A stretch of DNA of 13,298 nucleotides from an uncultured Pseudomonadota bacterium (GTDB lineage: Bacteria > Pseudomonadota > Gammaproteobacteria > Steroidobacterales > Steroidobacteraceae), in assembly GCA_903910215.1 (NCBI GenBank), contig CAIVYV010000277.1, positions 1-13,298 on the forward strand. Direction: 5' to 3'. Each line of letters starts with the position of its first letter. The stretch's first letter is position 1. Made by a program: the position numbers and the translations under genes. The notes beneath the pieces are model-generated. The model was given only the letters and a program-made list of their open reading frames with translations. It was not told the DNA's origin and did no database searches. Positions 1-8,017 of the stretch are shown here, piece after piece.

Positions 1-2239
1 GGAAGCGCATCAAGGCGTGCTTACTGCCAGGGTAGGGCATGACCTCGAAGGGTTTTCGCAGGTCTTGCAAGGTCTTGAAGAGTGCAGTGCTGTGTGTGAA
101 GAGCACGTTGTCATCAGCCATGCCGTGCATCACCAGCAAGCGGCCGCGCAACTGCTTGGCATGCGTCATGACCATGCCATCACGGTAGCCATCCGGATTA
201 TCCGTAGGCGTGCTCATGAAGCGCTCCGTGTAGTGCGTGTCGTAGAGTCGCCAGTCGGTGACGGGTGCCCCGGCGACGCCCGCTGTGAAATAGTCCGGTG
301 CGCGCACCATCGCCATCAAGGCCATGTAGCCACCGTAGCTCCAACCGAACACACCAACGCGGCGTGCATCGACGTAGGGCAGGCTGCGCAGGAACTCAAC
401 GCCGCGGACCTGATCCTCGATCTCGATGCTGCCCATACGGCGGTAGAGTGCGCCTTCGAAGGCCGTGCCGCGGAAGCCGCTGCCACGGTTGTCGAGCGTG
501 AACACCACATAGCCTTGCTGCGCGAGGTACTGGCGGAAGAAACCTTCGTTGCCGCGTGGGAAGCCACCCCAGGCGTTGCGCACGCGTTGATTGCCCGGCC
601 CACCATACACATCGACGATGACCGGATAGCGCTTGGCTGGATCGAAATTGATCGGCGTGATCAGCTGGTAATACAGCGTCTGGCCATCCTCAGCCCGCAG
701 CGTGCCGAATTCCGTGCGCTGATGTGCCGCGCGAAACGGTGCATAGGGGTGCGACTCGTCTAATGTGTTTGGCACCAGCACGTCGATTACGCGTCCGTCG
801 GTGCGCCGCAGTGTCAGTGAGGCGGGCGTATCCGGGTTCGAGTAAGTATCGAGCCAAAGTTGCCCGTTGCTCGAGAGCACGCTCGAGTGCCAGCCTGGCG
901 TCGTACTCACACGTTGGATACGCCTCTCCACCTCAATAGGATCGCTGCTGCCATCGAGTGGCGCGCTGTAGAGATGTCGCTCGAGTGGCGTTTCCCGATT
1001 GGCGGTGAAATAGACGAGACCGCGTTTCTCATCTACGGCTTCGACGGCGCGCTCACCGGCATCTCCAACGACCATCCAGTTTCCTGAAGTCAACGGGCGA
1101 ATCAATCGGCCGTCGAGATCATAGAGATAGAGATGTTTGTATCCTGATCGCGCTGAAGCCCAGATGAAGGCCGGTCGCGACTTGAGGAAGGTCAACTCTT
1201 CGTAGAGATCGATCCAGGTGTCGCTGCGCTCCTCGAGTAAACGCTTGGCTGTGCCGGTCTCGATGTCGATGCGCAGCAGTTCGAGAAACTGCTGGTTACG
1301 CGCCTGGCGCTGCACCGCGAGCGATCGCGAGTCGGGCAGCCAGTTGACGCGTGCGAGGTAACCGTCGCCTGCTGCTGCCGCGGGTAACTCGCGTGCTTCG
1401 ACACCACGACTGGTGAAGGTTGCAACGAAAAGGTCGACTTTGGCATTGGCTCTGCCAGCGGCAGGATATCTTTGACGAATCACCTTGACCGTCTCGGCGT
1501 AGATCTCGAAACGTTCGACTTCATCGACGGGTGACTCATCGACACGGGTGTAGGCGATCTTCGCTTCGTCGGGTGACCACCAGTAGCCCGTGCTGCGATC
1601 CATCTCCTCCTGCGCGATGAACTCGGCCATGCCAAAAGAGATGACGCCCGCGCCACCCTTCGTGATGGCGCGCTCCTCGCCGGAGGTGAGATCGATGACG
1701 TAGAGGTTCTGGTCGCGCACGAAACTCACGTAACGCCCGCGCGGTGAGAAGCGCGCATCGGTTTCGGCGGCGGCCGTCTCGGTCAGACGACGTACTGCGC
1801 GATCCGCGGTGACCGTCAGATCGTAGAGATAGAGATCACCATTGAGCGGAATGAGCAGCCGACGCGAGTCGGCAGAGAAATCGTATTCGACTATCCCTGA
1901 GAGCGAGGAGGTACGTGCTCGCTCGCGGCGCGCCTCTTCTTCGGGCGAGAGCGCTCCTTCCTCGGGTACCAGGGCTGCGGAGTCGACCAGCAAGCGATTC
2001 TCGCGACGTGTCGTGTCGTAGGCCCAGATGTCCAGACGATCCTTGTTGGTGGCTTTGCCTTGCAAATAGGTGACGAGCTTGCCATCGGGCGAGAATCGCG
2101 CGCCGCGCAGCGAGGCACCCGAGAGGTCTGGCGCAGCGAAAATACGCTCGATCGTCAGTGATTCTGCAGCGACCGAGGTGAACGGCAGCAATGCTGCCAG
2201 CAGCGCCCAAAGCGAGCGTCCAGCGCGAGTGGTGGGCAT
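1..2239 (-). CDS. Dipeptidyl peptidase IV-type S9B serine peptidase, secreted (3' end cut by window edge)
   Basis: The frame is open from an ATG at 2239 to the left edge, 746 codons. The protein starts with a signal peptide: basic residues, then a Leu/Ala-rich stretch and a likely cleavage after SVAA near residue 25, so it is probably periplasmic or exported. Residues from about 40 to 480 look like the DPP IV beta-propeller, with the paired glutamates E211-E212 followed by WWSPDE; in DPP IV this pair binds the substrate's free amino terminus. The alpha/beta-hydrolase half carries the oxyanion tyrosine Y545 in VDVYGGPG, the nucleophile S634 in GWSYGGYM, D709 in ADDN and H741 in KHALMR. This full triad lies within a few residues of the human DPP4 numbering, so only a short C-terminal tail should be missing. 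The family removes X-Pro or X-Ala dipeptides from N-termini. A GGAGG at 2250-2254, 10 nt before the ATG, supports the start. It is divergent from a prolyl oligopeptidase. Family assignment is firm; exact substrate range is inferred. Confidence 0.93.
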   Translation of the reverse strand, partial: MPTTRAGRSLWALLAALLPFTSVAAESLTIERIFAAPDLSGASLRGARFSPDGKLVTYLQGKATNKDRLDIWAYDTTRRENRLLVDSAALVPEEGALSPEEEARRERARTSSLSGIVEYDFSADSRRLLIPLNGDLYLYDLTVTADRAVRRLTETAAAETDARFSPRGRYVSFVRDQNLYVIDLTSGEERAITKGGAGVISFGMAEFIAQEEMDRSTGYWWSPDEAKIAYTRVDESPVDEVERFEIYAETVKVIRQRYPAAGRANAKVDLFVATFTSRGVEARELPAAAAGDGYLARVNWLPDSRSLAVQRQARNQQFLELLRIDIETGTAKRLLEERSDTWIDLYEELTFLKSRPAFIWASARSGYKHLYLYDLDGRLIRPLTSGNWMVVGDAGERAVEAVDEKRGLVYFTANRETPLERHLYSAPLDGSSDPIEVERRIQRVSTTPGWHSSVLSSNGQLWLDTYSNPDTPASLTLRRTDGRVIDVLVPNTLDESHPYAPFRAAHQRTEFGTLRAEDGQTLYYQLITPINFDPAKRYPVIVDVYGGPGNQRVRNAWGGFPRGNEGFFRQYLAQQGYVVFTLDNRGSGFRGTAFEGALYRRMGSIEIEDQVRGVEFLRSLPYVDARRVGVFGWSYGGYMALMAMVRAPDYFTAGVAGAPVTDWRLYDTHYTERFMSTPTDNPDGYRDGMVMTHAKQLRGRLLVMHGMADDNVLFTHSTALFKTLQDLRKPFEVMPYPGSKHALMRF

Positions 2240-2295
2240 GAACAACCAGCCTCCAGTAACATCGGCAACCCCGGCTCGCAGTTTAAGAGAGGAAC
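2240..2295. promoter_or_regulatory. 56-bp divergent intergenic region between two S9 peptidase genes
   Basis: This short gap must hold the translation signals, and probably at least part of the promoters, for both divergent peptidase genes. The minus-strand gene has GGAGG at 2250-2254; the plus-strand gene has AGAGAGGA just before its ATG at 2296. I could not identify convincing -35/-10 pairs on either strand; TTTAAG near 2282 is the only AT-rich hexamer and is too close to the plus-strand start to be persuasive. Confidence 0.4.
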
Positions 2296-4434
2296 ATGCT
2301 GCATCGCCACTTCATCGGCCTCGCGGCCGCTTTCGGGATCGTCTTAATGTCTGGCAATGTCACTCTGGCCAAAGACCTTGTTTACCCTGCGGTAGAACGC
2401 GGTGATGTCATCGACAACTACCACGGTGTCAGCATCGCTGACCCGTATCGCTGGTTGGAGAACCCGGAGTCGCCTGCCACGCGCGAGTTCGTGCAACGGC
2501 AAAACGCCTTCGCCGAGCCGCTGCTCGAGGCCTTGCCGCAGCGCCCCTGGATCCGCTCGCGCCTCGAGGCGCTCTGGAATTACGAGCGGGTGGGCGTGCC
2601 GCGCAAGAAGGGCAGTCACTATTTCTTCCTGCGTAATGATGGCCGTCAAAACCAGAGCGTGCTCTACGTCGCCGATGCACTCGATGCAACACCGCGAGTG
2701 TTGTTCGACCCGAATGCGACGCGCGATGATGCGACCGTTGCGCTGGCGCGTTTTGAGCCGTCGCCCGATGGCAAACTGCTCGCCTACTCACTCTCCGATG
2801 GCGGCACGGATTGGGAGATCTGGAAGTTTCGTCGCGTCGCCGATGGCGTTGATCTGCCGGATGAATTGCGTCAAACGAAATTTTGGGAATTGAGCTGGGC
2901 CGCTGACGGCTCAGGCGTGTACTACAGCCGCTACCCCGCTCGAGCCGATGATCCGGCGCGCGGTGACGACCAAGGTCAGCCCGCGGTGTATTTCCATCAG
3001 CTCGGCACCGCGCAAGCAGACGACAAGCAGGTCTATCGCGTCACCGATCATCCGACGCGTGCGCCGTCGGCGTCGCTATCCGAGGATGGGAACTGGCTGT
3101 TTATCTCGCTGTTTGATGGTTATCGCGCCAACGGCATCGAAGCGATCGATAAGCGCGTCGTAGGTGCAAAGCCAAAAACGATTTTTGGCGCATGGGATGC
3201 CCGCTACACTATCCTCGGTAACGAGGGCGATACGCTCTTCGTGCAGACGACTAATGCAGCCCCGCGCGGCCGTATCATCGCCGTCGACATCAAAAATCCG
3301 CAGCCGTCTGCTTGGCGTGAGCTCGTGCCGCAGTCGGAGCTCGCGATGGACGAGGCGAGTTATGTCGGTGGTCATTTGATCGTTCGCTACGTGCGAGATG
3401 CACACGGCGTCGCGATGCTTTTTGATCGCAATGGTAAAGCCAAGGGCGAAGTCGATGTGCCCGGTATGGGTACGATCGCAGGCTTCGGGGGTGGTGCCAA
3501 GGATAGCGAAACCTTCTTCGCCTACGCCGATTATCTGAGCGCGGGGCAGGTGATGCGCCTCGATCTGCAGACGCTCAAGACCTCGGTGTTCCGCGAGCCG
3601 AAGATTGCCGCTGACACCACGCCTTACGAGACTCGTCAGGTGTTCTACCGCAGCAAAGATGGCACTCGGGTGCCGATGTACATCACGCAGCGCAAAGGCG
3701 CGCCGCGCGATGGCAAGGCGCCGACGTTGTTGTACGGATATGGTGGCTTCAACGTATCGATCACACCGGCTTTTCGTCCATCCGTGATTGCTTGGCTCGA
3801 AATGGGGGGTACTTACGTCGAGGCCAACCTGCGCGGTGGCGGTGAGTATGGCGACGCCTGGCACGAAGCGGGCACGAAGACGCGCAAGCAGAATGTGTTC
3901 GATGATTTCATCGCGGCGGCGGAATATCTCGTCGCCGAGAAGATCACTTCGCCCGCGCATCTTGCGATCTCAGGACGCAGTAATGGTGGCTTGCTGGTCG
4001 GCGCTACGCTTCTGCAACGGCCTGATCTGTTTGCCGCTGCCCTACCGGCCGTCGGTGTACTCGACATGTTGCGCTATCACACAGCGAGTGCGAATGCGCG
4101 GCAGTGGTCCTCCGACTACGGTCTGTCGGAAAACGCAGAGGAGTTCGCCGCGCTGCGTGCCTATTCGCCGGTACACAACGTGAGGGCGGGAGTTTGTTAT
4201 CCCGCTACGCTAGTCACGACGGCCGATCGCGACGATCGCGTCGTGCCGTGGCACAGCTATAAGTTCGCTGCCGAGTTGCAGCGTGCGCAGGCCTGCAGCA
4301 AACCCGTGATGCTACGCGTCGAGACGCGCGCCGGTCACGGAGCGGGCAAGCCGGTGTGGATGCAGATCGACGACTTTGCCGATCAGTGGGCTTTCATCGC
4401 CTCAGCGATCGGCATGGAGACGCCGAAGCCTTGA
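2296..4434 (+). CDS. Prolyl oligopeptidase, S9A family, with signal peptide
   Basis: This 712-residue protein has the usual length of prolyl oligopeptidase plus a leader. Residues 1-25 form a signal peptide (hydrophobic core, probable cleavage after TLA), so the enzyme is probably periplasmic, where the family cuts after proline within short peptides. The N-terminal part contains the family signature DPYRWLE and a beta-propeller to about residue 435. The catalytic half shows YGYGGFN with oxyanion tyrosine Y482 and substrate-contacting F485, nucleophile S562 in GRSNGGLL, W604 (the position that stacks on proline in POP), D646 and R648 in DRDDRVVP, and H681 in AGHGAG. All triad residues are present. 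The usual GGSNGG is GRSNGG here, a mild variation at the nucleophile elbow. A good Shine-Dalgarno (AGAGAGGA) precedes the ATG. It is divergent from the DPP IV gene, suggesting joint use of proline-rich peptides. No frameshift or odd composition is apparent. Confidence 0.95.
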   Translation: MLHRHFIGLAAAFGIVLMSGNVTLAKDLVYPAVERGDVIDNYHGVSIADPYRWLENPESPATREFVQRQNAFAEPLLEALPQRPWIRSRLEALWNYERVGVPRKKGSHYFFLRNDGRQNQSVLYVADALDATPRVLFDPNATRDDATVALARFEPSPDGKLLAYSLSDGGTDWEIWKFRRVADGVDLPDELRQTKFWELSWAADGSGVYYSRYPARADDPARGDDQGQPAVYFHQLGTAQADDKQVYRVTDHPTRAPSASLSEDGNWLFISLFDGYRANGIEAIDKRVVGAKPKTIFGAWDARYTILGNEGDTLFVQTTNAAPRGRIIAVDIKNPQPSAWRELVPQSELAMDEASYVGGHLIVRYVRDAHGVAMLFDRNGKAKGEVDVPGMGTIAGFGGGAKDSETFFAYADYLSAGQVMRLDLQTLKTSVFREPKIAADTTPYETRQVFYRSKDGTRVPMYITQRKGAPRDGKAPTLLYGYGGFNVSITPAFRPSVIAWLEMGGTYVEANLRGGGEYGDAWHEAGTKTRKQNVFDDFIAAAEYLVAEKITSPAHLAISGRSNGGLLVGATLLQRPDLFAAALPAVGVLDMLRYHTASANARQWSSDYGLSENAEEFAALRAYSPVHNVRAGVCYPATLVTTADRDDRVVPWHSYKFAAELQRAQACSKPVMLRVETRAGHGAGKPVWMQIDDFADQWAFIASAIGMETPKP

Positions 4435-4456
4435 GTGATCACGCCTCGTCGAACGG

Positions 4457-5071
4457 TCAGCGCCGTTTCAGACGGTAGACGCGTTCGGCGAGTGCCGTGA
4501 CGCCGCGCTCGATCATGCGCGGATAGTCCGCGAGCACCTCGAGACGCTCCAAAGTCGCGATGTCGTGCTGTGCTCCGTAGAGTCCCTGCACTTCGCTCTC
4601 AAGTACGGCGTGTGGCGGCCCCTTCATCTGACTCTGCTCGTATTCCATCGTCACGAGTAGGGTCTGCGTTGCGGGTTCTGACAGCGCCGTGATGTGCGCG
4701 ACGTAGTCGCGCCGCATCGCCGGCGGCAGCGCCACGAGCGAGGCGCGATCGAAGATGGCATCGATTGGTCCGAGGGTGTCGGGCGTCAGATCAAAGAAAT
4801 TGCCGCAGCGCAGGTCGATGCCGCTTTCACCCGGATGTTCGATTCGAAACTCCTCGACGGCCACCGGTGAAAGTTCGATGCCGACGACCTGATGGCCGGC
4901 TCGCGCGAGCCACACGAGGTCGAGGCTCTTGCCGGCCAAGGGAACGAAGACGCGACTTCCGGCGGCGAGCTTCAGCGAGCTCCAATAGCGCTCGAGCGCC
5001 GCATGGGGCTTTGGCATGTGGAAACCGATTTCATGCTTCGCCCAGCGCTCGTGCCAGAAAGGCGCTTCCAT
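4457..5071 (-). CDS. tpm: Thiopurine S-methyltransferase family protein
   Basis: The product is a small cytosolic SAM-dependent methyltransferase of the TPMT family. In bacteria these methylate thiopurines, and several methylate selenium or tellurium species. Visible hallmarks are the N-terminal FWHERW and IGFH pair, the SAM-binding VPLAGKSLDLVWL segment (residues 43-55), GIELSP, and EYEQSQMKGPP, matching the family's E-Y-x-x-x-x-M-x-GPP region. I chose the ATG at 5071 (204 aa) because homologues start a few residues before the FW motif; an in-frame TTG at 5077 would add only two residues. The Shine-Dalgarno is weak for either. The gene is last in a minus-strand operon, 14 nt after the gst stop, and converges on the prolyl oligopeptidase with 22 nt between stops. 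Most members I know have PLCGKS; this one has PLAGKS. The true substrate cannot be told from sequence. Confidence 0.9.
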   Translation of the reverse strand: MEAPFWHERWAKHEIGFHMPKPHAALERYWSSLKLAAGSRVFVPLAGKSLDLVWLARAGHQVVGIELSPVAVEEFRIEHPGESGIDLRCGNFFDLTPDTLGPIDAIFDRASLVALPPAMRRDYVAHITALSEPATQTLLVTMEYEQSQMKGPPHAVLESEVQGLYGAQHDIATLERLEVLADYPRMIERGVTALAERVYRLKRR

Positions 5072-5085
5072 TGGCAATAGTCAGC

Positions 5086-5697
5086 TCAGACCTTGGCGCT
5101 CGGTCTGGCAGCAATCGAGGCATGCCAGCGTCGCAAGTGATCCTGACCTTCCTGAAGGCGAATGCCCGAGGGCTTGCCGAATTCGAGTGTGGTGTAGCCG
5201 ACGATATCGGCGAAACTAAAGCGATCGCCTGCTAGGAACTCACGGTTCGCCAATTCGCGATCGAGTCGTTGCCATTCGGTGAGTACGTTCTCTCGCGCGA
5301 GAGCACCGTACTCTGGGATTTGCACGACGCGCCCGGCCCAGAATTTGTGGGTATGGCGGAATGCGTGCGTCGTCGGCACGTAAACGCGAAACATTAGTTG
5401 CAACACGATCGACTCGATCTCGGCGCGCTCGCGATCGTCGCAACCGAGCAGGGCGGGTTCGGGTTGCATCGATTCGAGATAGCGACAGATGGCGAGCGAT
5501 TCGCGCAAGCGCGTGCCATCGTCGAGCTCCAACACCGGCACTTCGCCGAGTGGATTCACCGCGAGGAAGTCTGCCGAGCCAGTGTCACCGGCAGCGATAT
5601 CGACGGGAATCGTTTCGAAGGGTAGACCCTTTTCGGTGAGGAACATGCGCACTCGGCGCGGGCTCGGCGCGAACGCGTTGTCGTAGAGTTTCAACAT
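5086..5697 (-). CDS. Glutathione S-transferase
   Basis: This 203-residue cytosolic protein has the two-domain GST architecture. The N-terminal thioredoxin-like domain covers residues 1-78 with a candidate catalytic serine S12 in APSPRRVR, the cis-proline of EVPVLE near residue 54, and the glutathione-contacting E66-S67 pair in LRESLAICRYLE. The C-terminal helical domain has the N-capping segment FSFADIVGY. The family conjugates or reduces electrophiles with glutathione. It sits between zapD (3 nt gap) and tpm (14 nt gap) in the same operon, and its pairing with a methyltransferase suggests a xenobiotic-handling role, though that is inference. The ribosome binding site is poor, so translational coupling to zapD is likely. 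The subclass cannot be assigned with confidence; it could be one of the bacterial stress- or metabolism-linked GSTs rather than a detoxifier. Confidence 0.92.
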   Translation of the reverse strand: MLKLYDNAFAPSPRRVRMFLTEKGLPFETIPVDIAAGDTGSADFLAVNPLGEVPVLELDDGTRLRESLAICRYLESMQPEPALLGCDDRERAEIESIVLQLMFRVYVPTTHAFRHTHKFWAGRVVQIPEYGALARENVLTEWQRLDRELANREFLAGDRFSFADIVGYTTLEFGKPSGIRLQEGQDHLRRWHASIAARPSAKV

Positions 5698-5700
5698 AGC

Positions 5701-6516
5701 TCAGCCGCAGCAGACGAGTTCGAACGGGACTTCACTCTCGACTTGGCGCGCTCGCTCGTTTTGGCCCTGCCACGACACGAAGCGCACGCTGGCGCGATAG
5801 TGGCTGCCACTGATCTCGGGGTAGATGCCAAGCGATGGATCGACCGCCACACGCAGCAGCTGCACGGGGTTGTTGCGTTCGAACGTGACGTGAAACACGC
5901 CGTTGACGGCCGTCTCGGCGCGGGCACGACCGCCTTGACGCGTCAGCCACAGCAACTCGGCGATGGCGTCGCACAAGGGTCGTAACAAGGCGAGCCACTC
6001 CGAGAGAGTGCGTTCGCGCACCTCACTCGACTGGCTGAGCCAATAAAAGAAATCCGGCAAATCGAAATCGCAGGTACCGCCCGGTATCGTGCTGCGATGT
6101 CGAACGGCGGCGAGGAACGGTGAGTCGCGAAGCGGCTGCAAGTAAGCGGAGCCTGCGCCGAGCAGCTCCGTGCGCAGTCGCTGCAGATTGGCGACGAGCG
6201 TTTGCAGTCGCTCCACATCGACGCCCGGACGGCGCTGAAACTCGGTCAGTAGACCGATCTGTCGCTCGAGTTCTTTGAGTACATCCGCGCGTGTGTCGGC
6301 ACGAGTGATGATCGCGAGGACATCAAGCATGCTGCCGATGGCGGCTCGGCTGCCCCACTGGCTCTTCGAGTTGGCGTGATAGACAGCCTGGTTGTAGAGG
6401 AAGTCGATACGCAAATAGGCGCGCATCCGCTCGCTGAGCGGTTGTTCGAACATCAACGGCTCCGATGCACCCAAGGGTGGCAACGGCGCCGCTCCCTCCG
6501 CGGCCTGCTCGGTCAT
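5701..6516 (-). CDS. zapD: Cell division protein ZapD (YacF family)
   Basis: ZapD is a cytoplasmic protein that binds the FtsZ C-terminus and bundles FtsZ filaments in the Z-ring. The 271-residue product matches the family along its length: FEQPLSERMRAYLRIDFL near residues 23-40, the helical middle, RSTIPGGTCDFDLP at 141-154 (E. coli has RLSIPGGCCSFDLP), LYPEISG-type sequence IYPEISG at 231-237, and the terminal FELVCC. The start at ATG 6516 lies 4 nt after the coaE stop, with an AGG-containing stretch upstream that could serve as ribosome binding site. This gives an N-terminal Ala/Pro-rich extension of about 15 residues compared with E. coli ZapD. A later in-frame ATG at codon 22 (6453) would remove it but would leave a 67-nt gap. 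The coaE-zapD pairing is conserved in gammaproteobacteria, which supports the assignment. Confidence 0.95.
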   Translation of the reverse strand: MTEQAAEGAAPLPPLGASEPLMFEQPLSERMRAYLRIDFLYNQAVYHANSKSQWGSRAAIGSMLDVLAIITRADTRADVLKELERQIGLLTEFQRRPGVDVERLQTLVANLQRLRTELLGAGSAYLQPLRDSPFLAAVRHRSTIPGGTCDFDLPDFFYWLSQSSEVRERTLSEWLALLRPLCDAIAELLWLTRQGGRARAETAVNGVFHVTFERNNPVQLLRVAVDPSLGIYPEISGSHYRASVRFVSWQGQNERARQVESEVPFELVCCG

Positions 6517-6520
6517 CGGC

Positions 6521-7141
6521 CTATTCTGGCCTAGCCGCTTTGGCCGCGTAAACCGAAAGTTGCAGATATCGCCGGTGCAAGGCGTCGACGTCCTGGGACA
6601 GCTTGTCCCGGTCGCCATCGTTCACGATGACATCATCGGCAATGGCGAGTCGTTCGGCACGCGAGGCTTGCGCGGCGAGCACGTTTCGAGCGGAGTTGGC
6701 ATCGACCCCATCGCGTTGCATCACACGCTGTATTTGCAGCTCTTCCGGGCAATCCACCACGAGTACCCGATTAAAATCCCGTCGCCCGCCACCTTCGGCG
6801 AGCAACGGAATCATATGGATCTGGTACGGGCCGGCCGCAGTTCGTGACCACGCCTGCATGCGCTCGCGTATCGCCGGATGGGTGATGGCCTCAAGGTCGC
6901 GCCGCGCCGCCGGGTCCGCGAAGACTTGTTCGCGCAGCGCGCGTCGATCGAGCGAGCCATCGGGCAAAAGCACGGCGTCGCCGAAGCGCACGCGGATGGC
7001 GTCGAGCGCTGGAGTGCCTGGTGCGACGATCTCGCGCGCGATGACATCGCTATCGACCACCGGGACGCCGCGTGCTTCGAATAAGGTTGCAACGGCAGAC
7101 TTGCCGCTTGCGATGCCACCGGTCAGTGCAATTCGGAACAT
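6521..7141 (-). CDS. coaE: Dephospho-CoA kinase
   Basis: CoaE catalyses the last step of coenzyme A synthesis, ATP-dependent phosphorylation of the 3'-hydroxyl of dephospho-CoA, in the cytosol. The 206-residue length is typical. The P-loop GGIASGKS is at residues 8-15, followed by the substrate-site segment VVDSDVIARE, the conserved ITHPAIR, IPLLAE (family PLLxE) and the distal VNDGD. The start codon is an ATG at 7141, 9 nt downstream of the pilD stop, and the gene ends 4 nt before zapD, consistent with one transcript. The order pilD-coaE-zapD is a classic gammaproteobacterial arrangement. Nothing appears truncated or mutated. Confidence 0.97.
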   Translation of the reverse strand: MFRIALTGGIASGKSAVATLFEARGVPVVDSDVIAREIVAPGTPALDAIRVRFGDAVLLPDGSLDRRALREQVFADPAARRDLEAITHPAIRERMQAWSRTAAGPYQIHMIPLLAEGGGRRDFNRVLVVDCPEELQIQRVMQRDGVDANSARNVLAAQASRAERLAIADDVIVNDGDRDKLSQDVDALHRRYLQLSVYAAKAARPE

Positions 7142-7150
7142 GTCAGTCGA

Positions 7151-8017
7151 TCACCGCAGCAGGTCGCCAAATAGCAGGGCGAGCCAGCCGGCGATCGCCA
7201 GGTAAGGGCCAAAGGCAATCGGCTGATGTCGCGAGTGTTTGAAGATCAGAATCAACGCGATACCGACCACTGAGCCTGCGACCGAGGCCGCAAGCACGAT
7301 GGGCAGCAGCATCGAGGTGCCGAGCCAAGCGCCGAGAGCAGCGAGCAATTTGAAATCGCCGTAACCCATGCCTTCCTTGCGGGTAAGCAGCTTGAAGAGC
7401 CAGTAGACGCTCCAAAGTGCGAGGTAACCGACGGCGGCGCCCACGATGGCATCGGCAGGGTCGGCGGCATAGCGCGCATCGAGATCACCAAGCGGCATGA
7501 GACTCGCGAGCAAGCCGAGCCACATTAAGGGCAGTGTCAGTTGATCGGGCAGATAGTGGGTATCGAAATCGATGAGCGCGAGCGCCAACAGGCAGGCCGT
7601 GATCAAGAGCGCAGCGATCAGCGGCCAACCGGGTCCGAAGCGCCAAGCGACGACGGCAAAAGTAATTGCCGTTAGCAACTCGGTTGCAGGATAGCGCCAG
7701 GGTATCGTGCTGCCGCAATCGGCACATCGCCCGCGTAGCCATAGCCAAGAGAGCACGGGGACCAAGTGGCGGATGCGAATCGGCGCTTTACAGGCTGGGC
7801 AATGCGAAGCAGGGCTCGCCAAATCGAAACGCGGCTGCTCTGTGGGCGCTCGCCCTGCAAGCTCTGCACACTGCGCGTGCCAATCGCGCTCGAGCATTTT
7901 CGGTAGACGGTGGATGACCGTGTTGAGAAAACTGCCGATCAGCAGGCCGCTGAGGGTGGCGACCACGATGGTCTCCGTCAGGCCGTAGCGGCTCCAGTCG
8001 ATCAGCGTTTCGATCAT
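7151..8017 (-). CDS. pilD: Prepilin peptidase / N-methyltransferase (type IV pilus or type II secretion, A24 family)
   Basis: This 288-residue inner-membrane aspartic peptidase cleaves the short leader of type IV prepilins and pseudopilins and methylates the new N-terminal residue. The N-terminal region has a membrane segment with GSFLNTVIHRLP, then a cytoplasmic loop with the zinc-binding pairs CPAC (C73, C76) and CADC (C98, C101). The catalytic aspartates are D150 in ALIDFD and D221 in the GYGDFKLLAALGAW motif; several further hydrophobic helices follow. The retained Cys pairs mark the bifunctional PilD/GspO type rather than the shorter peptidase-only forms. The ATG at 8017 is preceded by GGGAG about 10 nt upstream. 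It heads the pilD-coaE-zapD-gst-tpm operon and is divergent from sucC. The usual partners pilB and pilC are not upstream of it in this window, so its pilin substrates lie elsewhere. Confidence 0.96.
   Translation of the reverse strand: MIETLIDWSRYGLTETIVVATLSGLLIGSFLNTVIHRLPKMLERDWHAQCAELAGRAPTEQPRFDLASPASHCPACKAPIRIRHLVPVLSWLWLRGRCADCGSTIPWRYPATELLTAITFAVVAWRFGPGWPLIAALLITACLLALALIDFDTHYLPDQLTLPLMWLGLLASLMPLGDLDARYAADPADAIVGAAVGYLALWSVYWLFKLLTRKEGMGYGDFKLLAALGAWLGTSMLLPIVLAASVAGSVVGIALILIFKHSRHQPIAFGPYLAIAGWLALLFGDLLR

Noticed and set aside
17..763. A 248-codon plus-strand frame opposite the DPP IV gene, and similar mirrors at 3076-3960 (minus) and 11689-12456 (plus)
   Set aside because: All are in codon register with the real gene on the other strand, which carries complete catalytic or lipobox motifs. 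Codon bias explains them.
1117..1840. The repeated string AGAGATAGAGAT near 1120 and near 1825
   Set aside because: Both copies encode the LYLYD-type strand of DPP IV propeller blades. This reflects the protein repeat, not a DNA repeat element.
4432..4460. A possible bidirectional terminator between the prolyl oligopeptidase and tpm, including the palindrome GTGATCAC
   Set aside because: The palindrome is only 8 bp without loop or T-run, and the neighbouring CCGT/ACGG stem is 4 bp. Neither is a credible terminator.
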